Assembly (NCBI GenBank): GCA_963971535.1
Contig: OZ020591.1
Coordinates: 14,167,577-14,231,576 of the forward strand
Source: Notolepis coatsorum
Taxonomy: Eukaryota > Chordata > Actinopteri > Aulopiformes > Paralepididae
Direction of reading: 5' to 3'
Length of the DNA stretch: 64,000 bases
The position numbers were made by a program, and so were the translations under genes. Shown piece after piece: positions 36,255 to 47,126 of the stretch (within the stretch, counting starts at the first letter, position 1; each line of letters begins with the position of its first letter). The notes under the pieces were generated by a model. That model made no database searches. It worked only from the letters and a program-made list of their open reading frames with translations, and had not been told where the DNA came from.

Positions 36255-37015
36255 CACAGTTCCCAGATATTTGTACGATTCAACAATCTGGACGTCCTCA
36301 TTGTGAATTACATTAGCTACCCTGGCTTGATGATCGGAGTTGTGTCTGAAGTCAATTATCATGTCCTTAGTCTTAGAGACATTGAGGTCCAAGTAATTCT
36401 CATCACACCAATTCACAAAGTCGTGAAGAACAGGTCCATGATCAGTTTTGGAGCGCTGCAGTAGGGATACCTGGACAGTGTCATCTGAAAACTTAACCAG
36501 ATGCCTTTGGTCATGAAGCGATCTGCAGCTGTCCGTGTACATAATAAATAAAAGGGGAGACAAAACGCAACCTTGGGGGGAGCCAGTGTTGGAAATCGAC
36601 ATGTTGGACATCTGCCCATTGACAAAGACCTGCTGGACCCTCTCAGTGAGGAAATTTAAAATCAGCATGAGAAGCTGGTGTGGGAGACTAAAATAAGAGT
36701 CAAGCCTCTCAATTAAAATGTGGGGCTGCATTTTATTAAAAGCAGAGGAGAAATCTGCAAATAAAAGTCTAGCATGAGCTCCAGGTGTTTATACACAATG
36801 TCCAAGATGAAGAGCATAGCATCCTCCACCCCTTTACCTGGCTGATATGCGAATTGAAGGGGATCTAATTTACCCTCAATAAAAGACATAGTAGTGTTTT
36901 TTTAAAACGTCTCAAAAACCTTCATTGCTAATGAGGTAAGCGCCACTGGTCTAAAGTCCTTCAATTCTTTTGAATCTTTTGAATTAGGGATGGGTATTAC
37001 TATTGTGGTAACCTC
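36255..37015 (-). pseudogene. Rex1 LINE, reverse transcriptase core (piece 3)
   Basis: The minus strand encodes, in order: 'DFRPVALTSLAMKVFE' near 36930; 'LDPLQFAYQPGKGVEDA' near 36850; 'GSPQGCVLSPLLF' near 36560; 'KFSDDTVQVSL' near 36470-36490, with both catalytic aspartates kept; 'LDLNVSKTKDMIIDFR' near 36380; and 'YKYLGT' near 36260. These are Rex1 RT motifs in correct order. A stop (near 36905) and a frameshift (near 36780) disable it. The piece ends at a 2.7-kb insertion whose borders carry imperfect copies of 'gggtatNNNNttgttg'-like sequence. Confidence 0.85.
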
Positions 37016-37132
37016 TAATAATAATTAAGCCACACGACACGCTTGTGATCCCTTTGGTTTAGTAGTTTAGTGGAAAACGGGAGCAATGGAAGGTTGTACA
37101 ATACAGGTGCGTCTTACACTCCGTGCGCGTTA

Positions 37133-38804
37133 AGGCCTCTACATGCTACAGCAACTTCAAAGCAACTTCAACACAACATCAGCGCGATTTCAGCGCGGTT
37201 GTTTTAGAGGGTCTTGTACAGTGGTGCAGTCGTAATATGGGAACTGGTAACACGCCACGCGCGCGCGCGCGTGCATGAGCGCCGGACCGCCGGTACGTGC
37301 ATGCGCACAGAACAGATTTTTTATTTATTTTTTTAATAGCGAAGCTGAAAAAGGTAGCAGGAACATTAGAACAGAGAACATTAGAACATATACAATTAGT
37401 CAACTGAATGCTTTGTATCTTGTTTGCTAATCTAGGTTAAAGACAGCCGATTTAACCAGCATATTAAGAGAGCAAGACTGTCTATCTGGTGTATGTTATG
37501 ATGAATTGAAAATGGGGGACCCTGATGTAAACAAGACGAAAGTCTTGGTCTGCATCCCCTTAACAATTGTATGCATGTATTGAGCTGTACTGTACTGTAC
37601 CCGGGCGTTGGAGGTCGTGCAGGTATAGCGAAACTAAGTTTGCTTTGGATAAGCTGATTCTGAAGCTGCAACTTTCTTCTCTTGGGGAGCGGCGGTGGCA
37701 TCGTTGGTTCAGGTTGCGTTGCAGGTAGGAACATGATACTGTTGTCAAATGATCTGTTTATATCGGTTTGTATTTGCGGGCGGGGGCGTGGTTGAAGACG
37801 CGCTTTTGTTATGGGTGGCCGGGTGTACTCAAATGATCTGTTTATATCTGTTTGTATTTGCGGGCGGGGGCGTGGTTGAAGACGCGCTTTTGTTATGGGT
37901 GGCCACTGGCCGGGTACTTAGCGCACAACGAATGGATAGAGCGCATCTTTGTGCGCGCGTACTTCTGCCTCAGTGATCATCTAGTAACACGGCGTGTAAC
38001 CGCGTGTGACCACGACTGCACCACTGGTGTAGACTGTGTTGTGAGGATGTTGCGTACCTTTCACCCAAATCTAACCTAAACAACCGTTGCGTTGATATTG
38101 CGTAGCAGTGATTGGTTGGTTAGCGAATGGGGGCGGGGCTGTCATATAATAATATTGGTCCCACAGAGAATACCATCCTCCATTGTTGTAGCCAGCCAGC
38201 TAGCGTTGAACTTGATGCTATTCAATGCTCTATCATACCCAACTAACGTTAATGCCATTCAGAATTTATTAACATAGCTACAACAACACACAGTAACGTT
38301 AATATAATTACATGCATCATTGTTTACAATGAACGGACGGTGGGGCAGTTCGAAAGGACTGGACACGGACAAGTTGTATATTAATTTAATATAATAACAG
38401 GTAGTTCGAGCTGCATTTTCGTGCCTACAACCACAGCCACAGGGATATATCCAGCTTTGACGAGCTCTCTCTCCTCCTGCCGATTAAATTCAGCAGCTCT
38501 TCCTCGACCTCGAGTGCCTGTAGCTGCCAGCTAACGTTAAAACTAACCTAAAGTTACACAAGCAGAATACATCACAAATACTTCCGGTCGGGGGATTTCA
38601 AAATAAAAGAGCGATGTCTAAAAGCACCGGAAATACGTTTATTTTGTACATTATCTAACGTTAACACGAACCTAAACTAACTTTAGTTAAACTAACTTTG
38701 CGCGTCGATGTTGCAGAACCATAAAGGCAGAGTGTCTAAAACACTGTTGCTTTGTCGATGTTGTGGTGCAGTTGCTTTGAAGTTGCTGTAGCATGCAGAG
38801 GCCT
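37133..38804. mobile_element. Harbinger-like TIR element, TTA duplication
   Basis: The ends AGGCCTCTACATGCTACAGC and its near-complement GCTGTAGCATGCAGAGGCCT are flanked by TTA (37130-37132 and 38805-38807), matching the 3-bp TWA target of PIF/Harbinger elements. No transposase was found. The interior holds a sense LINE-X 3' UTR fragment (about 37495-37605) and a twofold repeat. Confidence 0.78.
37748..37910 (+). repeat. Twofold tandem repeat, about 82 bp
   Basis: The segment with 'gatctgtttatat', 'gtatttgcgggcgggggcg' and 'gacgcgcttttgttatggg' occurs twice in succession inside the Harbinger-like element. Confidence 0.9.
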
Positions 38805-38850
38805 TTAGTCATACAGGTAAGGACTGAGGTACCGGATGCGTCTACCTTAA

Positions 38851-39570
38851 TGATAAGCAAGCAGTGCAAAAATGCGGAAGCATTCGTCACCGCACGCCAC
38901 TACGGTAAAGCGCCTTTCTTTTCAGGCCCGCTTTGGAAGCTGTCGCGCGGAAATAGGCTGTCTATTGCCATTCTCTTTGACAAACTCTAACCTTAACCAG
39001 CTCCTTAACAGCGCCTAAACTTAACCGTTCTAACCTTAACCAACTCCGAAACAATGCCTAACCTTAACCTTAACCTTAACCATGCCTAACCTTAACCATA
39101 GAAATTATATTGCCATTCTCTTTGACAAACTCTAACCTTAACCAGCTCCTTAACAGCGCCTAAACTTAACCGTTCTAACCTTAACCAACTCCGAAACAAT
39201 GCCTAACCTTAACCTTAACCTTAACCATGCCTAACCTTAACCGGCGAAAGAATACACGTTAAAAAAAAAAATCACGTTAAAAAAAAAATATTCGATGGGA
39301 TTCGAACTCGCCAGCAAACGACCCATAGGATCCACAGCCATGTAGTCTTGCCAATTGAGCTATCTCTAGACACTGAATAAGGGGCGGTGACTTATATATA
39401 TTGAGCTCCGCTCGTGTCGAACCAAGGCGGGATCTCATGCGCATGCGCGGGCACCTCGCGCGAGCACGCCGGCGCACGCACGCACCTGAGCGAGCACGGA
39501 AAATGAAAGGCGCATTACCGCACGCCACTACGGTAGAATGCTTCCGCATTCTTGCACTGCTTGCTTATCA
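38851..39570. mobile_element. TTAA-target element with TGATAAGC ends
   Basis: TTAA flanks it at 38847-38850 and 39571-39574. Inverted ends start TGATAAGCAAGCAGTGCAA and extend for about 70 bp with small gaps. It contains a tandem duplication (38966-39098 and 39107-39241) rich in AACCTTAACC and a tRNA-like sequence. It is non-autonomous. Superfamily: a TTAA target is shared by piggyBac and Kolobok. Confidence 0.78.
39289..39368 (-). pseudogene. tRNA-like sequence (pol III promoter remnant)
   Basis: On the minus strand TAGCTCAATTGG resembles a box A and GAGTTCGAATCCC resembles a box B, about 45 bases apart. T-runs follow beyond 39288 and could end pol III transcription. The stems do not pair well, so it is a decayed tRNA gene or SINE head, not a functional tRNA. 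Confidence 0.55.
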
Positions 39571-39719
39571 TTAAGGAAAAGGCGTACCGCGTCCGGAGAA
39601 TACCTCTATATCTGTAGTCACAAAATAATATCCCTTGAGCGATAGCTCCCTCTAGTGGGGAAATATAGATACTGCATCAATATTAATCCTAGATATATAT
39701 AAAGCTGACATTATAACGG

Positions 39720-40034
39720 GTATGATGGTTGACGTCTTCCATAATGTGGGGATCTGACCTAGATCTACACACATCTGGAAGAGTCTAGAAAACACCCAAC
39801 CAAGCTGATCAGCACAGTGGTGCAGGGTGCGCCCGCATATTGAGTCTGGGCCAGCAGCTTTTCTTGGTTTAACCTGTTTAAATGATGCTGTGACCCAATC
39901 TTGGGAAATAAGTTAACCATTTCGTTTTGGGGTTCCAGGGAATCCATGCATGCAGAGATATTCTCTAAAAAGTCAGAACTTTCAAAGCGGGAGAAGAAGG
40001 AATTTACACTTTGGTTGCCTAAGGTTAAATTCAT
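39720..40034 (-). pseudogene. Rex1 LINE, region before RT (piece 4)
   Basis: The minus strand reads 'FFSRFES' near 39985, then 'KAAGPDSICGRTL' near 39850, 'HHCADQLGWVFSRLFQ' and 'PTLWKTSTII' near 39740. This is the Rex1 segment directly upstream of piece 3. A frameshift near 39865 breaks it. The 5' continuation beyond 40034 is lost. Confidence 0.8.
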
Positions 40035-40998
40035 GATATACCATAGATTGCCAGCGCTATTTGTCTATGGAGAAAGTCCCCTTCTTTGCAGGGCTATAAC
40101 TTTTTAAATTCTATTGCTACATTGCCATTATTAGGGCCCATTCAAAGTCCTATATGTATTGTTCATTGTGTAGCAACGTTAAACTTTTTCATTCACATAT
40201 TCATAGTAAAGTATGGTCTAATGTATAAGTATGTTTTCATCTCTTTCTGCAGCTTTCTCCAGAACGTGATATATAGCCCCAAATGCATTATATTGATGAT
40301 GAAATACAGTTTGATGGCAATCAGCGCGATATAAAAAATTCCAACTAGACGTACTTCTAGAAGTTACTACACGTCATCTGATGTTGACCGGATGGGCGAG
40401 GGGGCGTTTATAATTCCGTGGGCAGCGTTATACCAATCATCTAATGTGGGTCAAATGTTGATAATAGCAGTTAGTATCGAAGAGGGTAACGTTACACGCT
40501 GAAACTCACCCCAGTCTCCGCGCGCCGTTGGGCGATCATCGTCGAGTTGAAATCTTATCATTATGGGATATATTTTTACCCGGTCCATCTCCAGCTTGTA
40601 TAATGGTATATACGTCCAAATCATGTTGTTTATCGAGTTATTGGCAATCGATCACTGTGTAGTGTGACGAGCCAGAGTCCCATGACCCATAGCGAGCGCC
40701 CGGAAGTACTACGGTCGTCATGACAACCTCTATTCAACATCCTGTTTGGCGATTGCGCCGATCGGCCACCAGATGGCGCTCCTGAACCGCCAGAGAGCTC
40801 AGTGGGTCCTGCTGGTGGATCTCAGGCCAGCGGAGGGACATTATGAATCCGATCGCAGATTTTTGAAATATTGATATAAGGACGCTGTACAGCGTCCCCC
40901 GGCAACTTTAGCATGGCCAGCAAAGACGTGAAAAGACGTGTCCCGGCACTCAAAGTGCTAAAAGTGTTTGGCAAGTCAGTGCTATTTACTCCTCTAAT
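40035..40998. other. Unassigned DNA
   Basis: No coding or element end could be assigned. The 40880-40960 part ('gacgctgtacagcgtcc', a short palindrome) looks like repetitive fish DNA. It probably belongs to 5' sequence inserted next to the Rex1 stump. Confidence 0.4.
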
Positions 40999-41009
40999 AG
41001 TAGTGGATT

Positions 41010-41688
41010 CTCCCCCTCCCTCTGCCTACTTGGGGATACTACTGCTATCAATTTATTAGACCAGAACACCAGACCCCTACTCGTTTCTCTAGCTGTTGCC
41101 AAGAAAACGATCCTCTTAAACTTAAAAAATAAAGTTATTATTATTATTATTAAACTGGAAGACAAGAAAAAATGTGAATACTGGGCAATGGTTGGGCCTT
41201 CTCTCAAATTACATATCACAGGAAACAATCTCAACCGTGGATCACATCGAAGTCTCACAATTTAATAACATCTGGGAATTGCTTGTGGATAATCTAGGCT
41301 CCTAATCATAGGAGATTGACCTGTGAGCCATCCACTCCATAACCCACCCTTCTCTCAATCCCCCTCCTCACCCGCTACTTTACTTACTCCCCTCTCTGCC
41401 CCCCCCCCCCCTTTCCCTTGTCATGTGTATTTGTTGTTGTCCTTCATTGTCCTTAGTTGTAATTTGTTTGTCAATGTCTAGTCTGAGTTCCCCCCCTCCG
41501 AGAGGGCAATGAAATATATTTTTTTAATATTTTTCTTATTTTACTACACTTTTTATAAAATTTTGTACTGTAAATAGTTAAAACGTATAATAAATAATAA
41601 AGTTGTCCCCCAAAGAGGGGGGGGGGGGGGGTGGATGGAGTGCCCTCAAAAAAGGGCCGGGAAAAAAATCTAAAAAAAATAAAAGAAA
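41010..41688 (+). mobile_element. 5'-truncated L1-like retrocopy (L1-C)
   Basis: An 11-bp direct repeat AGTAGTGGATT flanks it (40999-41009 and 41689-41699) and the 3' end is A-rich. It begins in the ORF2 C-terminus ('VAKKTILLNLKN', then 'QFNNIWELLVDNL') and has an L1-like 3' UTR with CT-rich DNA. A (TTA)n near 41135-41152 interrupts the coding part. Confidence 0.7.
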
Positions 41689-41759
41689 AGTAGTGGATTT
41701 ATTCCTCCCAGTATTAGTATTTGTGTTTATGGAAGCCATGTTCTTTATACCTTGCCATG

Positions 41760-42330
41760 CGGCTCTAATCATTCTTCCTCTACCTGCAACTAAGGTCGGC
41801 GCTCAGGGCTCACGGTGTGCCATGGGCTCAAGCGTTGCACCCACACCCTTTTGTCGGGCTTATCGGAGACAGGACAACCACAAGACGGTTTGTCTCAGAT
41901 TTGTATACACTTTTAATCAAATCCATATATAAAAAATTAACATTAGATACAATCTGTCGAGGGGACATCCCAGAGTTGGACCCTGAGTTTGACTGGGATG
42001 ACGTTTGGACAAATGTTATATTAGCCTCCCGCAACCCTAATCACCAGCAAATTCATTTCAATTATATTCATAGGACGTATCTCACACCTAGGAAGCTGTT
42101 TGCTATGGGACTGGGGGGGGGGAATGTCTAATGTCTTTTGTGGTGTTTTTTATTTTTACTCTGTATTTTGTATTCTGTATTTATTATTTCTAATTGTCTT
42201 GTCATTATTATGATTATTATTGTTGAAGTACTGTCCTGTGATGTCCTGTGTATTATTGTTGTCACTGTATTATGTTGTGTTCTGTTTAATTGAAAATAGA
42301 AAATAAAGAAATTTGATCGTACGTTTTTTT
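41760..42330 (+). pseudogene. L1-B ORF2 fragment, right part
   Basis: It starts with 'YLQLRSALRAHGVPW' (41785-41830) and continues with 'RRFVSDLYTLLI', 'FDWDDVWTNVI', 'IHFNYIHRTYLTPRKLFAMGL' up to 42110. These are L1/Tx1 ORF2 motifs that precede the C-terminal cysteine motif. It is the continuation of 7556-7744. The final coding part is deleted and replaced by AT-rich sequence ending with 'aataaag' near 42302. Confidence 0.75.
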
Positions 42331-42540
42331 TTTTTAAACGAACCTTACTATTTTCTATCATGCACTCTTTCTACTATACTAATATGTCTTTACGACTATG
42401 CACTCAACACTGCAGCACCCAAGTTTCAGCACTGTTTGATGAACATTGTTACTCGGCTGAAAGAGTTGTACCCTTACTGTTGACTTGTCGTACAGAGCTT
42501 GTAAGTTGTCAATTATATCCCATATGTGATATATATGTAA

Positions 42541-42892
42541 ATGTTAATGATATCACATTTCTACTAAAGCAGGTCCAAAAGGCTTTAGATAATGTTGTTG
42601 CATGGGGAGATAAGTGCATGGTTTTAAGATCTCAGGGGCAAAGTCCAAGTGTAGGATTTTTGGCTTTAAAAGAAAGTTGCAGACCCTTGGGCTGGACATG
42701 TATGGGTCTCCTTTGGAGAAGGTGAATGTTTTTAAATGTCTTGGTGTCTGGTTTGACGAGCGACTGACTTGGGCCGTTCATATAGCAAAGACATTGGGAA
42801 AAGGTGAGAAAGTGATAAATGTCATGAGAAGTTTGTCTGGTAGTGACTGGGGGGCAGACAGGGGGACTATGATATTGATATACCAGGCAAAA
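42541..42892 (+). pseudogene. Nimb-like LINE RT fragment
   Basis: Motifs 'VQKALDNVVAWGDK', 'SGAKSKCRIFGFKRK', 'FKCLGVWFDERLTWAVHI' and 'VINVMRSLSGSDWGADR' resemble the RT thumb region of I/Nimb-clade LINEs in fish. A frameshift occurs near 42620. It is cut at 42892 by a LINE-X copy; the element resumes at 43956. Confidence 0.7.
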
Positions 42893-43955
42893 ACCCTCAG
42901 CTCAGAACTCGGCAGAACCTGAACCTGGCTCGCTGATAACAAACTTGGGTAAAACAGAATCCATTCTCTTTGGATCAAATAGCAAACTCAGCAAGGCCAA
43001 CAGCTTCTTTGTTACAGTGGGTGACAATATTGTCACAAGGAAAGATGAAATTACCTACCTGGGTTCCATCCTAGAGGCAAATCTTTCCTGTGACAAAATG
43101 CAACCAATGTAATCAAAAAAGTCAACCAACGAACAAGATTCTTGTACCGGATCTCCTCTCTGGTAAACAAGAATACCTTGAAGACTCTAACAGGAGCACT
43201 CATTCAAGGGTACTACGACTATGCTTGCACCTCATGGTACCAAAGCACCTCAAAGGCCCTAAAACCAAGACTACAAACATCACAAAACAAACTGGTCAGA
43301 CTACTGCTTGGCCTTACTCCTAAAACCAACCTTACCCCTGCCCATTTTGACAACCTAGGATGGCTTAGAGTAGACGACAGTACAGCAACTTGCAATGGGC
43401 CTGGTCTAAAAGATACACTACACCACTAAGATACCCATGTACATGTCGAAATACTTCCTAAAGGTCAGTGAATTCCACAACCACAACACCAGAGGGAGTT
43501 CCACAAATCATGTTCAACCCAGATTCGGCTCAAACAAGGGACTAAACACATTTAGCAATTATGCCACAATAATGTGGAACGCCATACCCACAGACGTAAA
43601 ATAATGTGAATCCCTACCCTCCTTCAAAACCGCTCTCAAAGAACACCTACAGTACGGGTGGCTGCAATAAAAAACTGGCCACTGTAAATGTCCAAACCCC
43701 ACCCACCCCCCTCCAATGTACAGTTTCTTCCCCTTCGAATGTATATACTTTTTTATGATCTCTTTTTCTTAAACAGTACTGTATATTTGTATGTCTTGTA
43801 TGTCATAAATGTCTTGATGGATTGGAAATGGAGGACCCTGATGTAAACAAGATGAAAGTATTTTTCTGGTCTGCATCATCTTAGCAGTTGTTTGTATTGA
43901 GCCGTACTGTATTGTACCCATTCTGCAATCTGTTAATAAAGTGTTCAATCAAGTC
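42893..43955 (+). mobile_element. LINE-X copy, sense, 5'-truncated
   Basis: It encodes an RT C-terminal segment: 'LGKTESILFGS', 'VTRKDEITYLGSIL', 'FLYRISSLVNKNTLKTL', 'YDYACTSWYQSTSKAL', 'QNKLVRLLLGL' and 'LTPAHFDNLGWLRVDD'. The 3' UTR is 43680-43955 with 'gaccctgatgtaaacaaga' and a tail like 'ttaataaagtgttcaatca'. Several frameshifts are present. The clade is CR1/L2-like or a relative; I could not settle it. It is inserted in the Nimb-like LINE. Confidence 0.7.
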
Positions 43956-44178
43956 TATGTGCGTGCAGGAGTCCTGAGACAGTGAGACATGTTTTCTTAG
44001 AGTGCAGCAAACACAGTCTTGGAAGGGAAGCGTTCTATAGAACTTTGTCCAATGTGGGAGTTAGGTCCTTTTCTTTCTCTTCTTTCTTTGGCCTGAGTGA
44101 GATTCACCAACTGATCACTGAAGCAGTTCTGAAATGCTTGCACGACACAGACTTCTATAGGAGAATATAAAGTGCTGC
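43956..44178 (+). pseudogene. Nimb-like LINE ORF2 C-terminus
   Basis: 'ETVRHVFLECSKHSLGRE' followed by 'LLHxTxFYxRI'-type 'LKCLHDTDFYRRI' and stop at 44168-44170 is the end of Nimb-clade ORF2, with a C/H motif. It continues 42541-42892 after the LINE-X insertion. Confidence 0.68.
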
Positions 44179-44236
44179 TTATAAATATAAATAGGGGACC
44201 CTGATGTAAACAAGACGAAAGTCTTTCTCTGGTCTG

Positions 44237-44388
44237 ATTGATTGATTGATTGAAAACTTTATTAACAGATTGCAGAATGGGTACAGTACAGCTCAATACA
44301 TAAAGGGATGCAGACCAGAGAAAGACTTTCGTCTTGTTTACATCAGGGTCCCCCATTTTCAATTCATCATAACATATATGACACACAC
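44237..44388 (-). mobile_element. LINE-X antisense, 3' end
   Basis: The tail is a GATT-type tetramer repeat (44237-44253) followed by the 3' UTR. It continues at 44884 after the SINE. On its left, 44190-44235 is part of another, sense, LINE-X 3' UTR. Confidence 0.75.
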
Positions 44389-44865
44389 AGGGCGGCTACG
44401 TGGCGTAGTGGCCAAGGCGCTCGCCACGAATGCGGAGACGCTGGGATCGCCTGTTCGATCCCAGCGCTCCACATTGCTTTCAGTTTAGCTGGTCGTTCAT
44501 ACTAATACACATTGGCCGTATTAGGGGGTGGGAAACTGATGGGTGGGGATCGGGCGTTGTGGACAGCGACTCCTACAGGTCGGTTGGTGCGCCTGCGCAG
44601 TAGAATCAGGAAGTGTCGGGGGCAGCGTGAGCCTCCCACGCGTTACTCTTCGCCACTGAGAGATCGAGCGGTGCAGGTGAAAAGATGCGACTGCTGTTAC
44701 CTCAAGTACCGGAGGGGACTTGTGCTATGTATGACTTAGTCCACATTGCAGCCGGCTTGTGGGAGGCAAGAAACAGCATTCGTGACAGGGGAGGGTTGAA
44801 TTGGATGATACAAAAATTGGGATGGGAGAAAATATAGAAAATGGGAGAAAAAGTGGATAAAAAAA
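44389..44865 (+). mobile_element. tRNA-derived SINE, full insertion
   Basis: An 18-bp direct repeat AACATATATGACACACAC flanks it (44371-44388 and 44866-44883). The tRNA-like head has box A-like GTGGCGTAGTGGCC near 44399 and box B-like CTGTTCGATCCCAG near 44450. A unique body follows, ending in poly-A. It is transcribed by pol III and mobilised by a LINE. The short frames inside are not genes. Confidence 0.88.
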
Positions 44866-44883
44866 AACATATATGACACACAC

Positions 44884-45683
44884 GACATACAGATAGACAG
44901 TACTGCTACATCTATACATTTATGACATACCAGATTTGCAAATACAGTACTGTTTGTGGTACAAAAAGAGTCCAGAAAAGAGAGTATATACATTTGACGT
45001 AGAAACTGTACATTGGAGGAGGTTGGGTAGGTGGGGTGGGGTTGGGAGGGTGGGGGGGTGAACTGTACATTGGAGGTGGTTGGGTGGGTGGGGTGGGGGT
45101 GGGGGGGGTTGGGTAGGGGGTGGGTGGGTGGGGGACACTGTACACTGTACATTGGAATATTGACAAAGCCATACTTGGTCATTTACTGTACATTGGAGGG
45201 GGTTGGGTTAGGACATTTGCAGGGGCCAGTTTCGAATTGCAGTCTCCCGTAGGTGTTCTTAGAGAGTGTTTTTGAAAGTGGGTAGTGATTCACATTCCTT
45301 TACAGCTTTGGGTAGGGCATTCCACATTGATGTGGCATAATTGCGAACCATGTTTAGTCCCTTGTTTGAGCCGAATCTGGGTTTAACATGATTTGTGGAG
45401 CTCCCTCTGGTGTTGTGATCGTGGTATTCACTGACCTTTGGGAAGTATTTTGACATGTACATGGGTACCTTGGTCATGTAGTGTATCTTGTAGACCACAC
45501 CCATTGCAAGTTGCTGTACTCTGTCGTCTACTCTAAGCCATCCTAGGTTGTCAAAGTGGGCAGGGGTGAGGTGGGTTCTAGGAGTGAGGTCAAGCAGTAG
45601 TCTGACCAGTTTGTTTTGTGATGTTTGTAATTTTGTTTTTAGGGCCTTTGAGGTGCTTTGGTACCATGAGGTGCAAGCATAGT
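44884..45683 (-). mobile_element. LINE-X antisense, middle part
   Basis: The minus strand gives 'GVVYKIHYMTKVPMYMSKYF', 'NTRGSSTNHVKPRFGS' and 'WNALPKAVKECESLPTFKNTL' (45259-45504), the C-terminus of the LINE-X ORF. A G-rich 3' UTR with repeated 'tgtacattggagg' (45007-45200) follows. It is cut at 45683 by BEL-1 and resumes at 52118. Confidence 0.78.
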
Positions 45684-47082
45684 TGTTGTGAAGGATCAGA
45701 TTAAACCGAATATATATATTTATTTATGGATATATATTTAATAGTATTTGTATATCGTTTGATATCCCTTGTATATTCCTTGTACATATACACTGAATAT
45801 CCCTTTAGTCTACTAACAGCCCATAATAGTTTCATTCTACCATTGGACAAGAACCTGGCGCCAGCAGCCAAGCCCCTTGGTTCAAGTTCAATCGTGCCGA
45901 CGAACATGTCGTTACAAGCCCGGTTCCGCGTAGGAATACGTCTGGCGAAATACGAATGGTACTATTTGTTCACAGCGCATATATATATGGCGCAAGTAAA
46001 GTAGAACTTTCTTTTAGTCCATTAGTCCTTTACCCTCCAACCTAGTAACAGACGTGAAGCCTCACCCACGACGCACGTGTGGTGCAGTATGGCCTACTTG
46101 GCCTCAGAATAGGCATTGAGACATCGTGTGGATTAATAGTTGAATTGTCATAGTTTGGCACTATACCGTCGAGTGGGACGTATTTCTATTAAGTTAATAA
46201 TAGTCTATTATGTATGGTGCATCGTTTCGGTTAGAGTTATAAAGTGAGCAGTACCCCCATCGTTCCTGGCGTTATCTAGAGTCTTAACCAGGCTGGGCAG
46301 ACCACGTGTGGTGCTTTCATCCGAGGAGTTCTGGGCCAGGACGAGTGGACCTGTACATTGGATTACTTTACCCGGACGACGGCGAGCCCTACACGGCTTG
46401 GATTATCTACTTGCTTTGGGTGCTTTGATTATGCCATGGATAACAGCCAACACTGCTGAGTGTTGGAACTACCCCCCGAGAGGAGTCCAGGTGAGACGGC
46501 GCTCTACCCCGAGTGAGGTCGCCTCACGTCTCTTCGTTGTGGACCGGCAGCTACCGTCTACAAGAGGGCCCAGCTGTATTCATCTGTGGACCGAGGTTCT
46601 GTGGGCACCGTGTTCAGCACTCTGAATTCTCCCAAGAAATCGTCGGCCAGATGGGATATCGCCAGCGGCTCTCCTAACCCCCCCCCCCCCCCTACTGACT
46701 TACAACCAGCGGGACCCCCCTTTAGTGTATCCAGCTATAATCATTTAAGTACCATCGCTATAGTTCCCTAAAGAACCAGGTTGTATACTTGCTCCCTGCG
46801 TAACCAGAGATTGGACATTCAATGTTGATTTGCCTACGAATACTCATTTGCCTTACAAGTGCATTCAAATCATAAATGTCATTAAGTGAACGTTGTATAT
46901 ACCCTTTGCTATATAAAATATTCGATTTATACATTTGTGTGGACTTCGTTTCATCAGGTGGGAAAGTGTTCATCATATCTATATCATGTACTGTGTGGCC
47001 AGTAGTTAAAGTACATAATCGGTAGTGGTTTAATGATACCATACTTATCAATACAGTCAGGGAATTGTACCCCTCAGTTACA
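45684..47082 (+). repeat. BEL-1 5' LTR
   Basis: It starts TGTTGTGAAGG and ends CAGTTACA, as in BEL-2, and spans 1399 bp. 45998-47082 matches the LTR at 1-1099. A poly-C run lies at 46679-46692. Confidence 0.88.
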
Positions 47083-47084
47083 AT

Positions 47085-47101
47085 TGGTCCTTCGAGCCGG
47101 A
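47085..47101 (+). promoter_or_regulatory. Primer binding site, tRNA-Tyr type
   Basis: TGGTCCTTCGAGCCGGA is the exact complement of the 3' end of vertebrate tRNA-Tyr including CCA, as I remember that tRNA. It starts two bases after the LTR and would prime minus-strand DNA. Confidence 0.85.
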
Positions 47102-47126
47102 GGGTAACTAGTGTAATATTAATATA

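Noticed and set aside
38966..39241. AACCTTAACC repeats as interstitial telomere
   Set aside because: The motif is not TTAGGG/CCCTAA and occurs in a 139-bp style duplication inside a DNA element.
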